A DNA stretch of 64,000 nucleotides from Stichopus chloronotus (lineage: Eukaryota > Echinodermata > Holothuroidea > Aspidochirotida > Stichopodidae), in the NCBI GenBank assembly GCA_021234535.1, contig CM037833.1, forward strand, positions 19,288,433 through 19,352,432, in the 5' to 3' direction. A program made the position numbers and the translations under genes. Below the pieces are notes generated by a model. It was not told where the DNA came from, did no database searches, and saw nothing but the letters and a program-made list of their open reading frames with translations. The stretch's first letter is position 1; each line of letters starts with the position of its first letter. Shown piece after piece: positions 27,871 to 39,516 of this stretch.

Positions 27871-27987
27871 ACAGGAAAATGAACAGAAAAAAAAAGCAGC
27901 AAATGAAGGAGAAGCAGAGAACGAAAGAGGAGAATTATGAGGATCAGAGCAGTCTAGAGCAGTTTGGATCCCAATTGGAATTCAATG
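27839..27987 (+). CDS. Weak candidate first exon, Lys/Glu-rich
   Basis: A CTGCAG acceptor-like site precedes about 50 nt of possible leader. An ATG at 27879 then opens a highly charged 36-codon segment (Lys, Glu, Gln-rich, coiled-coil-like). It ends at a GTAATA donor-like site after an in-frame Asn codon near 27987. No matching downstream exon with compatible phase was found, so this may be chance. I do not recognise a family. Confidence 0.18.
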
Positions 27988-27989
27988 TA

Positions 27990-29310
27990 ATATACATGTC
28001 GAGGTCATTTTACACGACATATTTTGTTCGAATTATTTCTTGTCATACAGTTCACGTTTTCTTTGTAAATATATTTATAGATAATCGAAGCAGAAAGATC
28101 ATCATGCAGTAAACATCAGGCAGTGGATAGTGAAATTGTTCAAAAGAAGCAACTCTCTGTTATATTTTTTTTTGTCTTAGGCCTTTGTGTATATGTTCCA
28201 TAACTACAGACTAAGCCTCCAGCAAAACTTCAGCATTTCTTATTCGTATTGGAAGAGACACATATTTAGTAACATTCAATAAGTCTGCATTATTGGCAGG
28301 GAGAAAACCTTGAACTGGATTTGCAGTTTTCGGTAAAAATGTGCATCGAATGGTAAATAGTTGCTGATATTCTTCTGTTTTAGCGTTCAGGACACATTTA
28401 ATCGGGGGTTGTTATTGCGTAAAGAAGAAGGTTCTCAACAAAACAGTTTGAGGTTAAACTACTTACTTTGGAATTGGAAAAGACTCTTAGCCGTCTACTC
28501 AAGCATTAGTCTTTTCAAGCTTAGTCTTTTCGTAATCACTCAATGGGCTGCCAAATGTTGGCATAGATGGGGGTCATATAATCATTGAACTGAATGCAAT
28601 GCCAGTGACGTACACGTTGTGTTTTCTGTGTGCGGTATATTCAGTTTTCTAAAACAAAAGGAACAAAGATATGTATAGGCTCTTCGGGTAACAGCAAATC
28701 AAGAAAGATCGTAAGTAATGTATGCACGAGACATACATCTGCCCTTTACAAGAACGAATTGTTCAACTTGAAGGGAAATGACCTGACCCGGAAATTAATA
28801 TCTTATTTCTAGAAAATGTGCAAAGGATAATTATGAAAAGGATCATAATTCAAGTGACACATGACGAAAGAAAAGTGTGTAACAGAACTGAAAGTTGTGT
28901 TTATTTTGTGAGATAGTTGTAAGATTTCTCTTCTAAGAAGTTTGAATGGAAAGTATAACTACAATAAGGGTTGATTCATTGTCGATCAAATATGCAGTTT
29001 ATAAAAGTGTGGAATACAAAGTAGAAGAGTGATCAGTTTCATAAAAAAGTTCATATGGTAGTCTATGAGCTACAGCCCCATCCCTCCCGGAATTAAATTC
29101 TGTGCATTCTGTCGTTGCAAAAGAACATTTGTAGAAATGACTCAATGTGGATACGACTCAAAAAATAATATATTGGGTGAAAGATAAGTTTGATCTAAAT
29201 ACTTGAAACAAACAAAGGAAAAGCTTTAAAACAGTTCAAAAATCTTACCAAAGGTGGTTGACCAATGTGAATGTGTTTTGAAGGTAGAAATGGTACACTA
29301 ACAAAAACGT
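27990..29310. other. Gene-poor intergenic stretch
   Basis: There are scattered short open frames only. The 75-codon frame at 28361-28588 starts just after a plausible acceptor (TTCTGTTTTAG) but has no recognisable domain. No repeats with clear ends were seen. Confidence 0.4.
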
Positions 29311-29313
29311 TAA

Positions 29314-29486
29314 GTAAAATAAGAACTCCATAACTTTTTGGTAAAATTTTACACACAGTTAATGTAAGTCTTACATTATAGTTATAAAATTTTACTAAAA
29401 TGTAGTAAAATTTACCAATATTATGTAGAATTTACAAATAATGCTTACATTAATTTTACATACAATTTATGGAGTTCTTATTTTAC
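29314..29486. mobile_element. Palindromic AT-rich MITE-like element
   Basis: The 20-bp arm GTAAAATAAGAACTCCATAA at 29314-29333 has its exact reverse complement at 29467-29486. Between them are AT-rich, partly inverted sequences (TTAATGTAAG and CTTACATTAA), so the whole 173 bp could fold into an imperfect hairpin. No open frame is present. A target duplication is not clear, so the superfamily cannot be assigned. Confidence 0.6.
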
Positions 29487-29775
29487 ATAACTTAGGTAAA
29501 TAATTATGTGAGTGTGTTGCAATTCCCGTGCATCTGTTAAAACAGGGATAAGCAATAGATTCTGCAACGGGAGTGACACCGGTAAGTTTTTTAGATACAA
29601 TTTTAAAAGATATATCACATTTACAGTTGAATGGTGTGTCTTGCAAAGCGTCCAAAGCATACGAGTACCGCGACTCTCGGTATTTTAAGCTTGCAATTTT
29701 ACATACGGAGCACACATGAACCTAAGAAAAGATGTCAAGTTTCATTGACTGCACACAACTTCGTCTCGGTACAGC

Positions 29776-29783
29776 AAGTTTAG
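29776..29783. repeat. Left target-site duplication of the hAT MITE
   Basis: AAGTTTAG is directly adjacent to the left terminal repeat. An identical copy follows the right terminus at 30440-30447. Confidence 0.92.
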
Positions 29784-30439
29784 CAGTGGCGTAACCAGAC
29801 TTTTTCATTTTTTGGGGGGGGGGGCTGAGGGGGGCAAATATTTTAGTGGGGGGCAAGCTGTTATCGACACTATCTAAGCGGAGCGTCACCATCGGTTGGC
29901 ACGTAGCGTACCAAGAAAATTTTGGGATAATAATGTCTCTTAGATCGCCGGAAACGGCAATTCCCACTCTCTTCAGCCCTGTGAATATTAGCCCAGTATT
30001 CTCTTTTTTTAGTCACTTTTGGATTTTCCCATGCACAAGTGATAATTTCTTAATTTCATGGTTCATTTTTCATTGTTATAAGTTCACTTTTTACCAAATC
30101 AGAATCATTATTGTCTTTCTTACTATTGAAACTACTACAGTGTGGGGACTGGGCTCATTGTTTTCACATGCATCTATTGTTTGGATTTTGGTCTTGACTT
30201 TCTTCAGTGGGGTATACAACTTAATTCGGCTAGTCCTATTTTTTTCTGTTTTAAGAAACTAGGTCAAAAGTAACAAAACAAACTAAATATAACTACATGA
30301 CTGTGGTCATTTATTCAACTTCTAGTTTTGTCTTATACTAACTTTGCCGATTTTTTAACCTTAGAATTTCATTGGGGGCAAGATATATTTCTGGGGCTCC
30401 CTCCTGCCACCCCCCTCCCCCCCTCTGGTTACGCCACTG
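29784..30439. mobile_element. Non-autonomous hAT-type MITE, complete, with 8-bp TSD
   Basis: The ends are perfect 15-bp terminal inverted repeats (CAGTGGCGTAACCAG and its complement), followed by G-rich and C-rich subterminal tracts. The flanks are identical 8-bp copies of AAGTTTAG at 29776-29783 and 30440-30447. CAG...CTG termini with an 8-bp target duplication are diagnostic of hAT transposons. At 656 bp the element is too short for a transposase. The 138-codon open frame inside (29846-30262) shows no transposase motif, so the element is probably mobilised in trans. Confidence 0.92.
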
Positions 30440-30447
30440 AAGTTTAG
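30440..30447. repeat. Right target-site duplication of the hAT MITE
   Basis: AAGTTTAG is identical to the copy left of the element. The pair defines the insertion exactly and shows no divergence, so the insertion is probably not old. Confidence 0.92.
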
Positions 30448-32440
30448 ATCAAGCATTGTGCGTCACTGTTAATGTTCTCCATACGTCGTATTCCATCAAA
30501 TGTATACATAACAAAATCCAACAAGTTAGCTCATCTGATATTTGCTGTATGTGTTTTTTATATTTTCTGGGATGTAGCATTATTCTTTAACTTTTTATTC
30601 CAAATTACTTTACTAGCCCACGTGAATTTCGACCTTTACGACACGTGGCCGCAACCCCACGTTTGGGAAACCGTCATGAGAGAAGAGTGTCTCACTATCC
30701 GTTCATTTCCATTGTTACTATGGCTTAATATTTTCTATTACTTGTTACACGTTTAAAAGCTTTAATCTGATACTGTACTAAATTGCGCATAAACGTTCGT
30801 GAATTTCGATTAACAAAGAAAAAATACGATGTTCAGTGTAAATAATACTCATTTGATGTTTTGAATTAGTTTCTTGTTGATCACTTTATACTAGATAGCC
30901 AGGAACATGTAAGGAAATACTGACAACCAGTCATGTGTTTAAAATTGAGAATACTAGTCATCAAACGGTAAATATAACACTCCCCATTCTTTTAGTTTTT
31001 ACCTTGTCAACCTTAGGATATTTTAACATGTGTTCACCAGTAACAAAGTACTTCATAAATGAAGCAAACACTTTTACCTTACCCACAGAACCAAAGTAGC
31101 AGTCGAGTGATGAGTGGAATATTGAGTTAAACGTGCAATTAGCAATTAGTGCAATTAGCTTTTGTCCAATTGCTGAAAGTATCCTCTTACTTGTAGTTTA
31201 TGCACACTACTTATACATTTCAGTACGAGCTGCATTTATAATTTTCATTATGAAATTTTTCTCACTTGTTTTCCTTTTTAATGTATTGAGTGACTCCAGT
31301 ATCTGTTTTTTGTAAAATCATTTAATAGACAGAGATCATTGTAAGAACATGTTAACTGTTTGTTTCTTTGTATTAATTCTTTTCTTCCTTTGAAAAACAG
31401 AAATTTTGCACAGCTACTCTGAAAATTGACAAATACATACGAAGAGAAGAGAGGCCGATGACTGCTTATAAGAAGCCTTTTGATATAGACACTCTTTTAA
31501 AGACCAATATGATAAACAGTTTGTGTAGCTGACTCCCATTTAATGTGAATACACTAATAGCGTTAGTCCAAGGACACCATGAACCCTGTGTACCCCCGGA
31601 CAGTATGAAACCTTTTTTATTTTGTTTCAAGAAGGTTCCCCAACACGAAAAACCAAAACTGGGATGGTTCCCTGTACGGTGCTGTAGGGATAACAGACTT
31701 CAGATTGTTGATTTTATGATACGATTTACTATGTGCAAGATGGCGTTCTAATAACATTCGGTTGTCGAGGAAAAATGGTGAACAATCTATCATACATCTC
31801 ATAATCTCCATTCTCTGAAAATGATAACATCAATAACTGCTCTCGAAAGTTTCTTGAATTACATTTAAAATCATAATCAACTTTCTATATTTCGGTGGAT
31901 ACCTTTTCCGTCTATCATCATCAAAACAGTGAAAGACCAGATTATTATGGACATTAAAAAAATCTCAGACCGAAAAGAGTACCTCCTTAGGCTACTTGAT
32001 TAGCCTTTGTCTGAGGATTATGGCCACAAGGCTGCTTAAAGTCAGTCCGCAATGCCATGCCATTGGGAATACCTGTATTTGAGATTGTCTTAACTTTTTT
32101 TAATTTTTTGAGCAGTCAGAAAGGCAGACCTGGGGAGTAGGGTCCTATGCTGTCAATTGCAGTCAAGCTTTGAACTGGTGGGTTAATAAATAACCTTTGT
32201 ATAGCTGGATGGGCACTGATGTTCACAATGTGGAAGTACAAGCTGTATGCGTGACTGAGTTCATATGATCAACGGATATACCTGACGTGGCAAGACATTT
32301 ATCTGGGACTGGAATTTAACAAAGAGGGGAGGGGGCAGCTTTAGTGATAAACTTCAGGTCACTTTCACTTTGGACCTTACTACTATCATCTTGCTATACA
32401 TGTTGCTTATTTACCTCCATAAGCAGAGTTGTAACAGGTC
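30448..32440. other. Gene-poor intergenic stretch
   Basis: There are AT-rich unique-looking sequence and short open frames without domains. No splice-site pairs with a long open frame were identified. Confidence 0.4.
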
Positions 32441-32445
32441 AACTT

Positions 32446-32541
32446 AAGCTTGGGTCACAAGTCGAGCCTAGTCATTTACATTACAGATCAAGTCGAGTCA
32501 AGTCGAGTCAGTGCTCCATCCGAGTCAAGTCGAGTCGACAG
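32446..32541. repeat. Interspersed AAGTCGAGTC decamer repeats
   Basis: The word AAGTCGAGTC and close variants (AAGTCGAGCC, CCGAGTCAAGTCGAGTC) occur several times within about 95 bp, in two clusters separated by unique spacers. It is a short minisatellite-like or TE-terminal feature. It distorts open frames here, so the 66- and 62-codon frames over it are not credible genes. Confidence 0.7.
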
Positions 32542-32544
32542 TAA

Positions 32545-33560
32545 TTTCATAAGTCATTTCGAGTTTCGTAGTTTTCATTGGTCAATTAAGTTTCAAGTTA
32601 CAAAAATAAAGTTAGTGACCAATTGGTTAAATTTCTAAAAATGGATATTATGCAACGACATTTCAAATTATGTGCGCTTAGCTGATCCAGAAAAAAAATG
32701 TACTAATAAAACATGCATGAACATTTTAATGGCAATATGTGTAAGTAAGTTTAAAGCTTTTTTGTATAATGAGTAAAGATCCGACTGCAGCTTTTGTTTG
32801 CGATGGATTAAGTAAGTGCGGTAGTTGGTAAGATGCTTTTTGTTTGTTCAAGAATTGGTGGTACACAAATTTTAACTCCTCTAGAAAAAAATGCGCCTTA
32901 ATTGTCATGTTGGACAATAATGGAATAAGTATGTAAGGATGTATCTAATAGTGTTTGGAGAAAATTATCACAATTCATCAAGATTCTTGTGTTGCTCTTA
33001 AGGTTTTAAATATAATTTGTGGTTTAGGTATGAGAGACAGGTCACTGTGAAGCAATGAAAGGCTAATTTAGACATTGTTGTTACATTCCATTAATTGGTA
33101 AAGTGACAACAAGGACGCATTCTTGCCTGGACGGGCATTGTTGAGATAGCTAAAATCCAAAATTATCAGCAAAATTAATGTAAATATGAGCGATAGTTCT
33201 TACTATGATATCATGTTTTATAAGTGGACATGGACGTCAATCCTGGGGGACATGACACACGTCCCCACATTTTCGATTGGTGGGAAACAGAATGTCCAAT
33301 GCTTCCACCCCCCCCCCCACATCTCGTAGAAGAGAAATGCTATAATTCACTTCCTGAAGTGGTGGGTGGGCATATTGTAAGTTTTTGTGGGTGTAGGTTT
33401 ATAAATGTTTATACGGGAAGTCCTCGTGACGAATTTAATTGTGTAACATTATGAAATGACGCTCATCGAAGCATCCCAAATACCACAATTTTTTCCCGAA
33501 TCCATCGCAATATTTACTGTGCCACATTAAGTTTACTAAACGCAGGTAGTCGGCGCAATT
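32545..33560. other. Gene-poor intergenic stretch
   Basis: No gene is evident. A short C-run at about 33308-33317 and the GGGGGACATGACACACGTCCCC stretch around 33245 are the only local oddities. Confidence 0.4.
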
Positions 33561-33575
33561 GGCACATGCTCCATG

Positions 33576-33599
33576 CAGGGAGGTGTTATTAATCTCCCT
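33576..33599. mobile_element. 24-bp palindromic mini-element with apparent target duplication
   Basis: CAGGGAGGTGTTATTAATCTCCCT is bracketed by GCTCCATG (33568-33575) and GGTCCATG (33600-33607), a 7-of-8 direct repeat. The arms CAGGGAG and CTCCCTG (counting the adjoining G) are inverted. A closely related 26-bp sequence at 50095-50120 is bracketed by a perfect 8-bp repeat. Palindrome plus duplication in both places suggests an extremely short hAT-like element or transposition by-product. Confidence 0.6.
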
Positions 33600-33607
33600 G
33601 GTCCATG

Positions 33608-36010
33608 TTGCTCCTCTAAAAAGTAAAAATTATGAAGTAAGTATTAAGAAAAATGTAAAAAAAAATGACAGAATTACATAATGCTTTATGATTTCTAGAG
33701 GTAATTGTACCTATTACGAGACTTTAAAGCCTGTTGAATCCGGTTGATGAATTCTTTCCTATAGGATGACAATGGAAGGTAATATGCATTACTTAAGTAA
33801 AATTACCTAATTTGGCCCTTTCGTGCTATGCGCAATAACACTGTCTGATCACATGAAATTTATCACTGACGTTTGCATTTCATCCAGACCTGTGAATTCT
33901 TTTCCGTATGATGGCAATGGAAGGTATAGCCTATCTATGCAATATGCATGATATATTCAATAGTCATTATTATGAGTGTTCATTTTAGTATTCACTATTC
34001 AGTGCATTTGTAATACCTATGCTCGCTATTGCTTGAATTCCGATTCACTCTGCCTATTGACTTTACATTGTTAAAATTTACGGATGCGGACGAAATTAAG
34101 TACTCTCAGTAGAACTCATTACATCTTTTCCTCAGGCTAGGCCTTTGATCTTAAATGAAACAATCGGAAAATTTTCGCAGATGTTTTTGGTATATAATGT
34201 TCAAAGAAAAATAAAGAAATGCCACAGAGCCGGCCAGTGTGTACCACGCGGTGGGAGGGTAAACATGTATTCATACACTTCTGAACAAAAAGAAAATTTG
34301 GGTTGAGACGATATAATATGTAAGCTACATGACCAAGCGACAGAGAAACCCGATTTTCCTTCTTTGTTGGGCCGGGATTGGAGGGGGAACTTTGTTTGAT
34401 CATTTCAAGTTACCACTATACGTCGAAGAGAGTGTAAACTGCAAAGAAAAAGTCAGTTCAAGTAGATCAGTTTTCCACGCATCCACAAAATACTGAACGC
34501 ATGATACTTACTTAATATTTACTTGTTACGCCCCATCTCCTTCGATATAGGTGGCATTTTGCATTGTTTTTCCTTAAATACTAGAGATGGCGCTAGTCTT
34601 GGCACTCTTTTCGGCTTTCTGTAACCTAAGTCCCAATTTCCTGGAAATGTCTGTTTTCTCGCTTGTTAACCCATGTGATATGTAACACCATCTTATACAG
34701 ATTGATGTTCTCTCATTAATTGAGAAATTGAACGAATGGGGTCTTTTTTACATTAAAAAAATGTAGCTTAGAACTCTTGTTAAATGTCATTTCCGGTCAT
34801 TTGTTAGGATTGTACAGCATAAAATTATTTTGTGTCCCTAACACGCTGGACTAGTGTTTTTTCTTTAGGCTGCATGCGTCGTGGATAAATCATGTTTGGA
34901 TCCTTTAATGAAAAAGAATCTGGGCATGTCAGTGTACAAATGTACAAAACAAGCCGGCACTTGTCCACTTAAGCCTCAGAGGTCATACACTCGTTGCTTG
35001 TGAACTTGTTGGTCTTTTTTTTTTCAAATAAGCTGGAAATTAAATGAAGAACATTACCCCAGCAGTCTCCCTCCTCGCACCCACTTTACATTGAGTGACG
35101 GTGACTTAAACACATGTGCTTGGGTTTTATGACGTTATGACGTTAACAAATGTTAAATTTGTATGGCAAGGTCATATTTTCCTACAAACCGTGACTGATT
35201 TTATAAATACTTAATGTTTCAAATGTATTCAAGAGTTAATGTCTTAAACGTTGTATTTTAGAATAGAGAATTTCCAGCCGAGTAGGGACTCGAAGTTGAA
35301 AAATCGTCGAAAGTCTTCTACACGCTCATGTTGAACAAAAAGATTGTGGCACGTTCCAGTCCACATCGATACACCAAAAAATTTCAAATTATCCGAAAAG
35401 TCAGCAGTGTTTAAGTCAAAAAGGCGATCAGGCTCTGCAGTCTCCCCCCCCCTCCCCTATAGTAAAAATTAGGCCTAGGTAAGAAAGAAACCCCGAGTGG
35501 CAAAGTGGCAAAAAAATAAAAATGAATAAAAAGAAAATAAACGGGAGAACAAAGGTTCTTTCTGCCCACTCTGCCCACTTGTTGAAAGATGTTTCAACAA
35601 GAATGAAACGCTATACCCAGTTACCAGGGAATCATAATTTGCAACTTTGCTATGTTGCTATGAAATTAAAAGTTATTATTCGAAGAAGAGGCTACTTTGC
35701 ACACAGTTGTCACCGTTTCCACTTATGCATGCAATTTGTAAGACAGAACGGTTAGATTCAATCTTACCATTTGAAAATTATATTTCAACATTTTCAACAC
35801 TTAAGTTTCAAAACAATTTGTTAATGAATTGGAAGGAGGCAGTTCCCAATCCTTCCAGTTTCCAAAAGAAGCGACTAAAAAAAAAAAAACAAAAAAAAAA
35901 ACAAGAAGGCAATCCACGGAGTTGCGTATCTCATGGCCAACATGCACATTGATTTCAATACAGGGCCTGCTCATGGGAATTTGTAACAGTTTCTTGCTCA
36001 GTACTTACAA
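33608..36010. other. Gene-poor intergenic stretch
   Basis: Several open frames of 64-101 codons exist on both strands (for example 34137-34403 minus, 35647-35952 plus). They have low-complexity tails (poly-Lys from A-runs near 35876-35905) or no domain. No gene can be supported. Confidence 0.4.
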
Positions 36011-36019
36011 AACTTTAAG

Positions 36020-36945
36020 TTAATTCGTTTGATTGTTCTCAAGATATGCTGGAAATACAAATTTTGGGGCAAAATTGGCTTTTTTTAAAAAAAAAATCAT
36101 CAAATTTCACTGTCTTTACTACAAAAGTGATATATCTTTGAATATTTCATTCTCATGTAATTTTTTGCAACCTTTTGCATTGAATGCTTAAATACTTCTC
36201 AAGATATGCTGAAAATAGCACTTTGGGGGCAATTTTTTTCTCAAAAATCAGCAAATTTGACTCGATTTCACACTACAGTAATATTATGTTGAACAATGTA
36301 TTCTCAGGTAAGTAATTAGAAAACTGTAAGTTAATTTATCTAATAGTTCTCAAGATATGCTAGAAATCTAAATTTTGAAGCAAATTTTTTTTTCTAAAAA
36401 ATCAGCAAATTTCACTCATTTTACTACAAAAGTGATATACCTTGAATTTTTTCATTCTCAGGTAAGTTTTTCAAAATTTTGCATTAAATGCTCAAATACT
36501 TCTCAAGATATGCTGGAAATAGCAATTTTGGGGCAAAATATACTTTTTTTTTTTTTTTTCAAAAATCAGCAAATTTGACTCGATTTACCATACAACTAAT
36601 ACATCCTGTACGTATTGGCACCACGCACAACCTTACCAAGTTTCATCTTAATTACTCATATGCTTTTCAAACATTCTGGAAAAACCACAATTTGGACAGG
36701 TCCGGACGCACACACACACACGCACACCCTCATTGGCACGGACACGTTTTAATTTACACCACCCAACAGGACCCTCCTGTACCCATGGTCACTCTACCAT
36801 GGGGTACCCCTGGGGTGTCGCTACTCATCCATTCAAAGCGTTTCCATTGCAACCATCCGCCCATAGGTGGACAGTACAATATATAGCTCCACTAGCCCAG
36901 TGACTACAATATCTCATCTACCCCCCATACGGCGATGAGATAAAA
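36020..36945. repeat. Interspersed repeat: internal dimeric tandem, (CA)n, terminal hairpin
   Basis: The phrase TTCTCAAGATATGCT recurs near 36035, 36195, 36346 and 36498. Spacing is about 150-160 bp with two alternating flanks, so the true unit is a dimer of about 305 bp. A unique part with a CA run (36711-36724) follows, then a CCATGG/GGGTACCCC palindromic patch. The end is a hairpin with arms ATCTCATC (36911-36918) and GATGAGAT (36934-36941), preceded by ACTACAAT. The same end in reverse orientation lies at 54025-54067, so this is a dispersed transposon-like family. No open frame with a known domain was seen. Confidence 0.65.
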
Positions 36946-37015
36946 AAAATGTTGTTCTTGTTACTTTCGTTGTAATCATTAATGATACCAAATATTTCAC
37001 TTTGGACATTTTTAG

Positions 37016-37063
37016 ACCTCAGACGATCAACCTCCTCCTCCTCCTAGATTATCATCAACTGAT
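37016..37063 (+). CDS. Proline-rich mini-exon 1
   Basis: Acceptor ATTTTTAG, 48 nt, donor GTAAGT. In phase 0 it encodes TSDDQPPPPPRLSSTD, with an extra Pro codon relative to the 15-residue consensus. The length is a multiple of three, so inclusion or skipping keeps frame. Confidence 0.5.
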
Positions 37064-37450
37064 GTAAGTAATAAGTAAGAGGTTTGAATGTTTATCCTTT
37101 ACATTTTCAGCAGATGATACTCTATGTTTGGAATTAAACAAACTTTGTAAACTATGCTTGAAACTGATATCTATGATATTCTTTTCATGGTATATTGTTT
37201 GATAGCGTTTCTTTTGTTGTCCTTTTTATGTAAACTTTAATTTGTGTCTCAAAAATATCGGAAAAAATAAAACAATTCATACATTTCATTGTAAAATTAC
37301 ATGGTGTATATTAAAAGTGAAAATGAGTCACAAGTTACTCTAAGAGGATAAAACGATCAAAATGCACATTTCTGGAACCCTAAAAAAGTTCTGTTGTTAT
37401 TGTTAATGCTGTTGAAGTTATTTTCTATATTTCATTTTCGAAATTTTTAG

Positions 37451-37498
37451 AGTTTAGCCGATCAACCTCCTTCTCCTCTTAGAGTAACATCAGCTGAT
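37451..37498 (+). CDS. Proline-rich mini-exon 2
   Basis: Acceptor ATTTTTAG, 48 nt, donor GTAAGT. In phase 0 it encodes SLADQPPSPLRVTSAD. With mini-exon 1 it forms a 16-codon subtype. The start lies 435 bp after that of mini-exon 1. Confidence 0.5.
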
Positions 37499-37889
37499 GT
37501 AAGTAACAAAGGGTTTTTATCCTTTACAGTTTTACCAGATGATACTCTATGTTTGGAATTAAAAAACTCTGTAAACTATGCTTAAAACTGATATCTATAA
37601 TATTCTTATAATGGTATATTGCTGGATAGCCTTTCTTTTGTTGTCCTTTTCATGTAAACTTCAATTTGTATCTCAAAAATGTCGAAATAAATCAAATAAA
37701 TTCATACATTTTCTCAAGAAATCACATTGTTAAATGAAGAGTGTTTCTGAAAGGAATGAGAATACAATTACTTTTGTTACTTTCTACGATGAAGCGATAA
37801 GCAAAAACGCTTTTGCAATCCCCCAAAGTACTGTTGTTATTGTTAAGGTTGTTGTAATTATTTTCTAGCTTCATTTTGGAAATTTTTAG

Positions 37890-37935
37890 AGCTCAGGGGG
37901 ATCAAACTCCTCCTCCTGGAGTACCATCAGCTAAT
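37890..37935 (+). pseudogene. Mini-exon 3, shifted by one base
   Basis: The core matches the 45-nt consensus but has five G instead of four near 37896-37900. It is therefore 46 nt long and runs into TAA if read in the common phase. Acceptor (TTTTTAG) and donor (GTAAGT) are intact. It is either a decayed copy or a homopolymer sequencing error. Confidence 0.5.
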
Positions 37936-38327
37936 GTAAGTAATTAGGAAGAGGTTTGAATATTTGTTCCTCATAGGTTTACCAGATGATACTCTATGTT
38001 TATAATTAAACAACCTCTGTAAACTATGCTTAAGACTGATCTCTATGATTTTTTATGGCATATTTCTTAAAGACTTCTCTTTTTGGTTTTGTCAATTTCA
38101 TGTTAACTTTAATTGTGATCTCTAAAACGCAGAAGACAATCAAATAATTCATTTTAAAATTGAGATTGCTTCTGTAATGTTGTGGATTTAATGTAGAAAT
38201 GAGACTAAAATTGCTTTCGTACCATAAAAAGATAAGAAATCACGCTTTTGTAACCTTCAAAAAAGTAATGTTGTTATTGGTAATGGTGTTGTAAGTATGG
38301 TCTAAATTTCATTTTTTAAATTAAAAG

Positions 38328-38363
38328 GATAAAACTCCTCCTCCTGGAGTACCATCAACTGAT
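38328..38363 (+). CDS. Mini-exon 4, shortened
   Basis: The usual TTTTTAG acceptor is replaced by ATTAAAAG just before GAT. From there 36 nt encode DKTPPPGVPSTD in the common frame, followed by GTAAGT. The polypyrimidine tract is weak, so splicing into this copy is doubtful. Confidence 0.35.
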
Positions 38364-38780
38364 GTAAGTAACTTGGAAGAGAAGTGAATGTTTTCCTTTA
38401 TAGGTCTACCAAATAATACTCCTTGTTTGGAATTCGACACACTCTGTAAACTATGCTGAAAACTGATCTCAATGGTTTTCTTTAAATAGTATATTGCTTG
38501 ATGTACTTTCTTTTGATGTTCTTCCCATGTAAACTTTAATTTGTATCTCAAAAATGTTGAAAAAAATCCAATAAATTCATACATTTTCTCAAGAGATTAC
38601 ATTGCTAAATGGAGAGTGTTTCTGAAAAGGTGTATATTATGTGAAAATGAGAATAAAATTACTTTCATTATATTCTTCGATAAACCGATAAGGAAAAACG
38701 GTTTGTAGTCCCCCAAAAGTACTGTTGTCATTGTTAACGATGTTGTTATTATAGTCTAATTTCATTTTGGAAATTTTTAG

Positions 38781-38825
38781 AGTTCAGTGGATCAAACTCC
38801 CCCTCCTGGACAACCTTCAACTGAT
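38781..38825 (+). CDS. Proline-rich mini-exon 5
   Basis: Acceptor ATTTTTAG, 45 nt, donor GTACGT. It encodes SSVDQTPPPGQPSTD in phase 0. The frame is kept. Confidence 0.5.
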
Positions 38826-39197
38826 GTACGTAATTAGGGAGAGGTTTGAGTGTTTATCTTCATAGGTTTACCCAATAAACTCTTTGTTTGGAATCCAACA
38901 ACCTGCGGAAACCATGTTGAAAACTGATCTCAATGGTTTTCTTTTAATGGTATATTGCTTCATGAATTTTCTTTTGTTGTCCTTCGGATGAAAACTTTAA
39001 GTTGCATCTCAAAAATGTCGAATAAATCAAATAAATTCATACATTTTCTAACAAAATTACATTGTTAAATGGAGAGTGTTTCTGAAAAGGTGTATATTAT
39101 GTGAAAATGAAAATAAAATTACTTTCGTTACTTTCTATTGTTGTTATTGTTAATGTTGTTGTATTTATGGTCTGAATTTCATTTTTTTAATTTTTAG

Positions 39198-39242
39198 AGT
39201 GTAGAGGATCAAACTCCTCCTCCCAGAGTACAATCAACTGAT
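39198..39242 (+). CDS. Proline-rich mini-exon 6
   Basis: Acceptor ATTTTTAG, 45 nt, donor GTAAGT. It encodes SVEDQTPPPRVQSTD in phase 0. Both alternative frames contain a stop, so phase 0 is the only usable one. Confidence 0.5.
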
Positions 39243-39516
39243 GTAAGTAATTTTGAAGATGTTAGAACGTTTATCTTCATAGGTCTACCAAAGAATACTC
39301 TTTGCTTGGAATCCAACAAACTTTGTAAACTATGCTGAAAACTGATCTCAATGGTTTTCTTTTAATAGTATAATGCTTGATGTATTTTCTTTTGATGTCT
39401 TTCCCATGTAAACTTTAATTTGTATCTCAAAAATGTCGATTACTTTCTACGATTAAACGATAAGGAAAAACGCTTTTGTAATTCCCCAAAAGTACTGTTG
39501 TCATTGTTAAGGTTGT

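Noticed and set aside
29467..29715. 82-codon minus-strand frame that looks partly protein-like
   Set aside because: It runs into the arm of the palindromic element and has no convincing splice sites or homology that I recognise.
29846..30262. 138-codon plus-strand open frame
   Set aside because: It lies entirely within the hAT MITE, is hydrophobic, has no transposase motif, and is best explained as a chance frame.
35647..35952. 101-codon plus-strand frame
   Set aside because: The C-terminal half is poly-Lys from A-runs and there is no domain or splice support.
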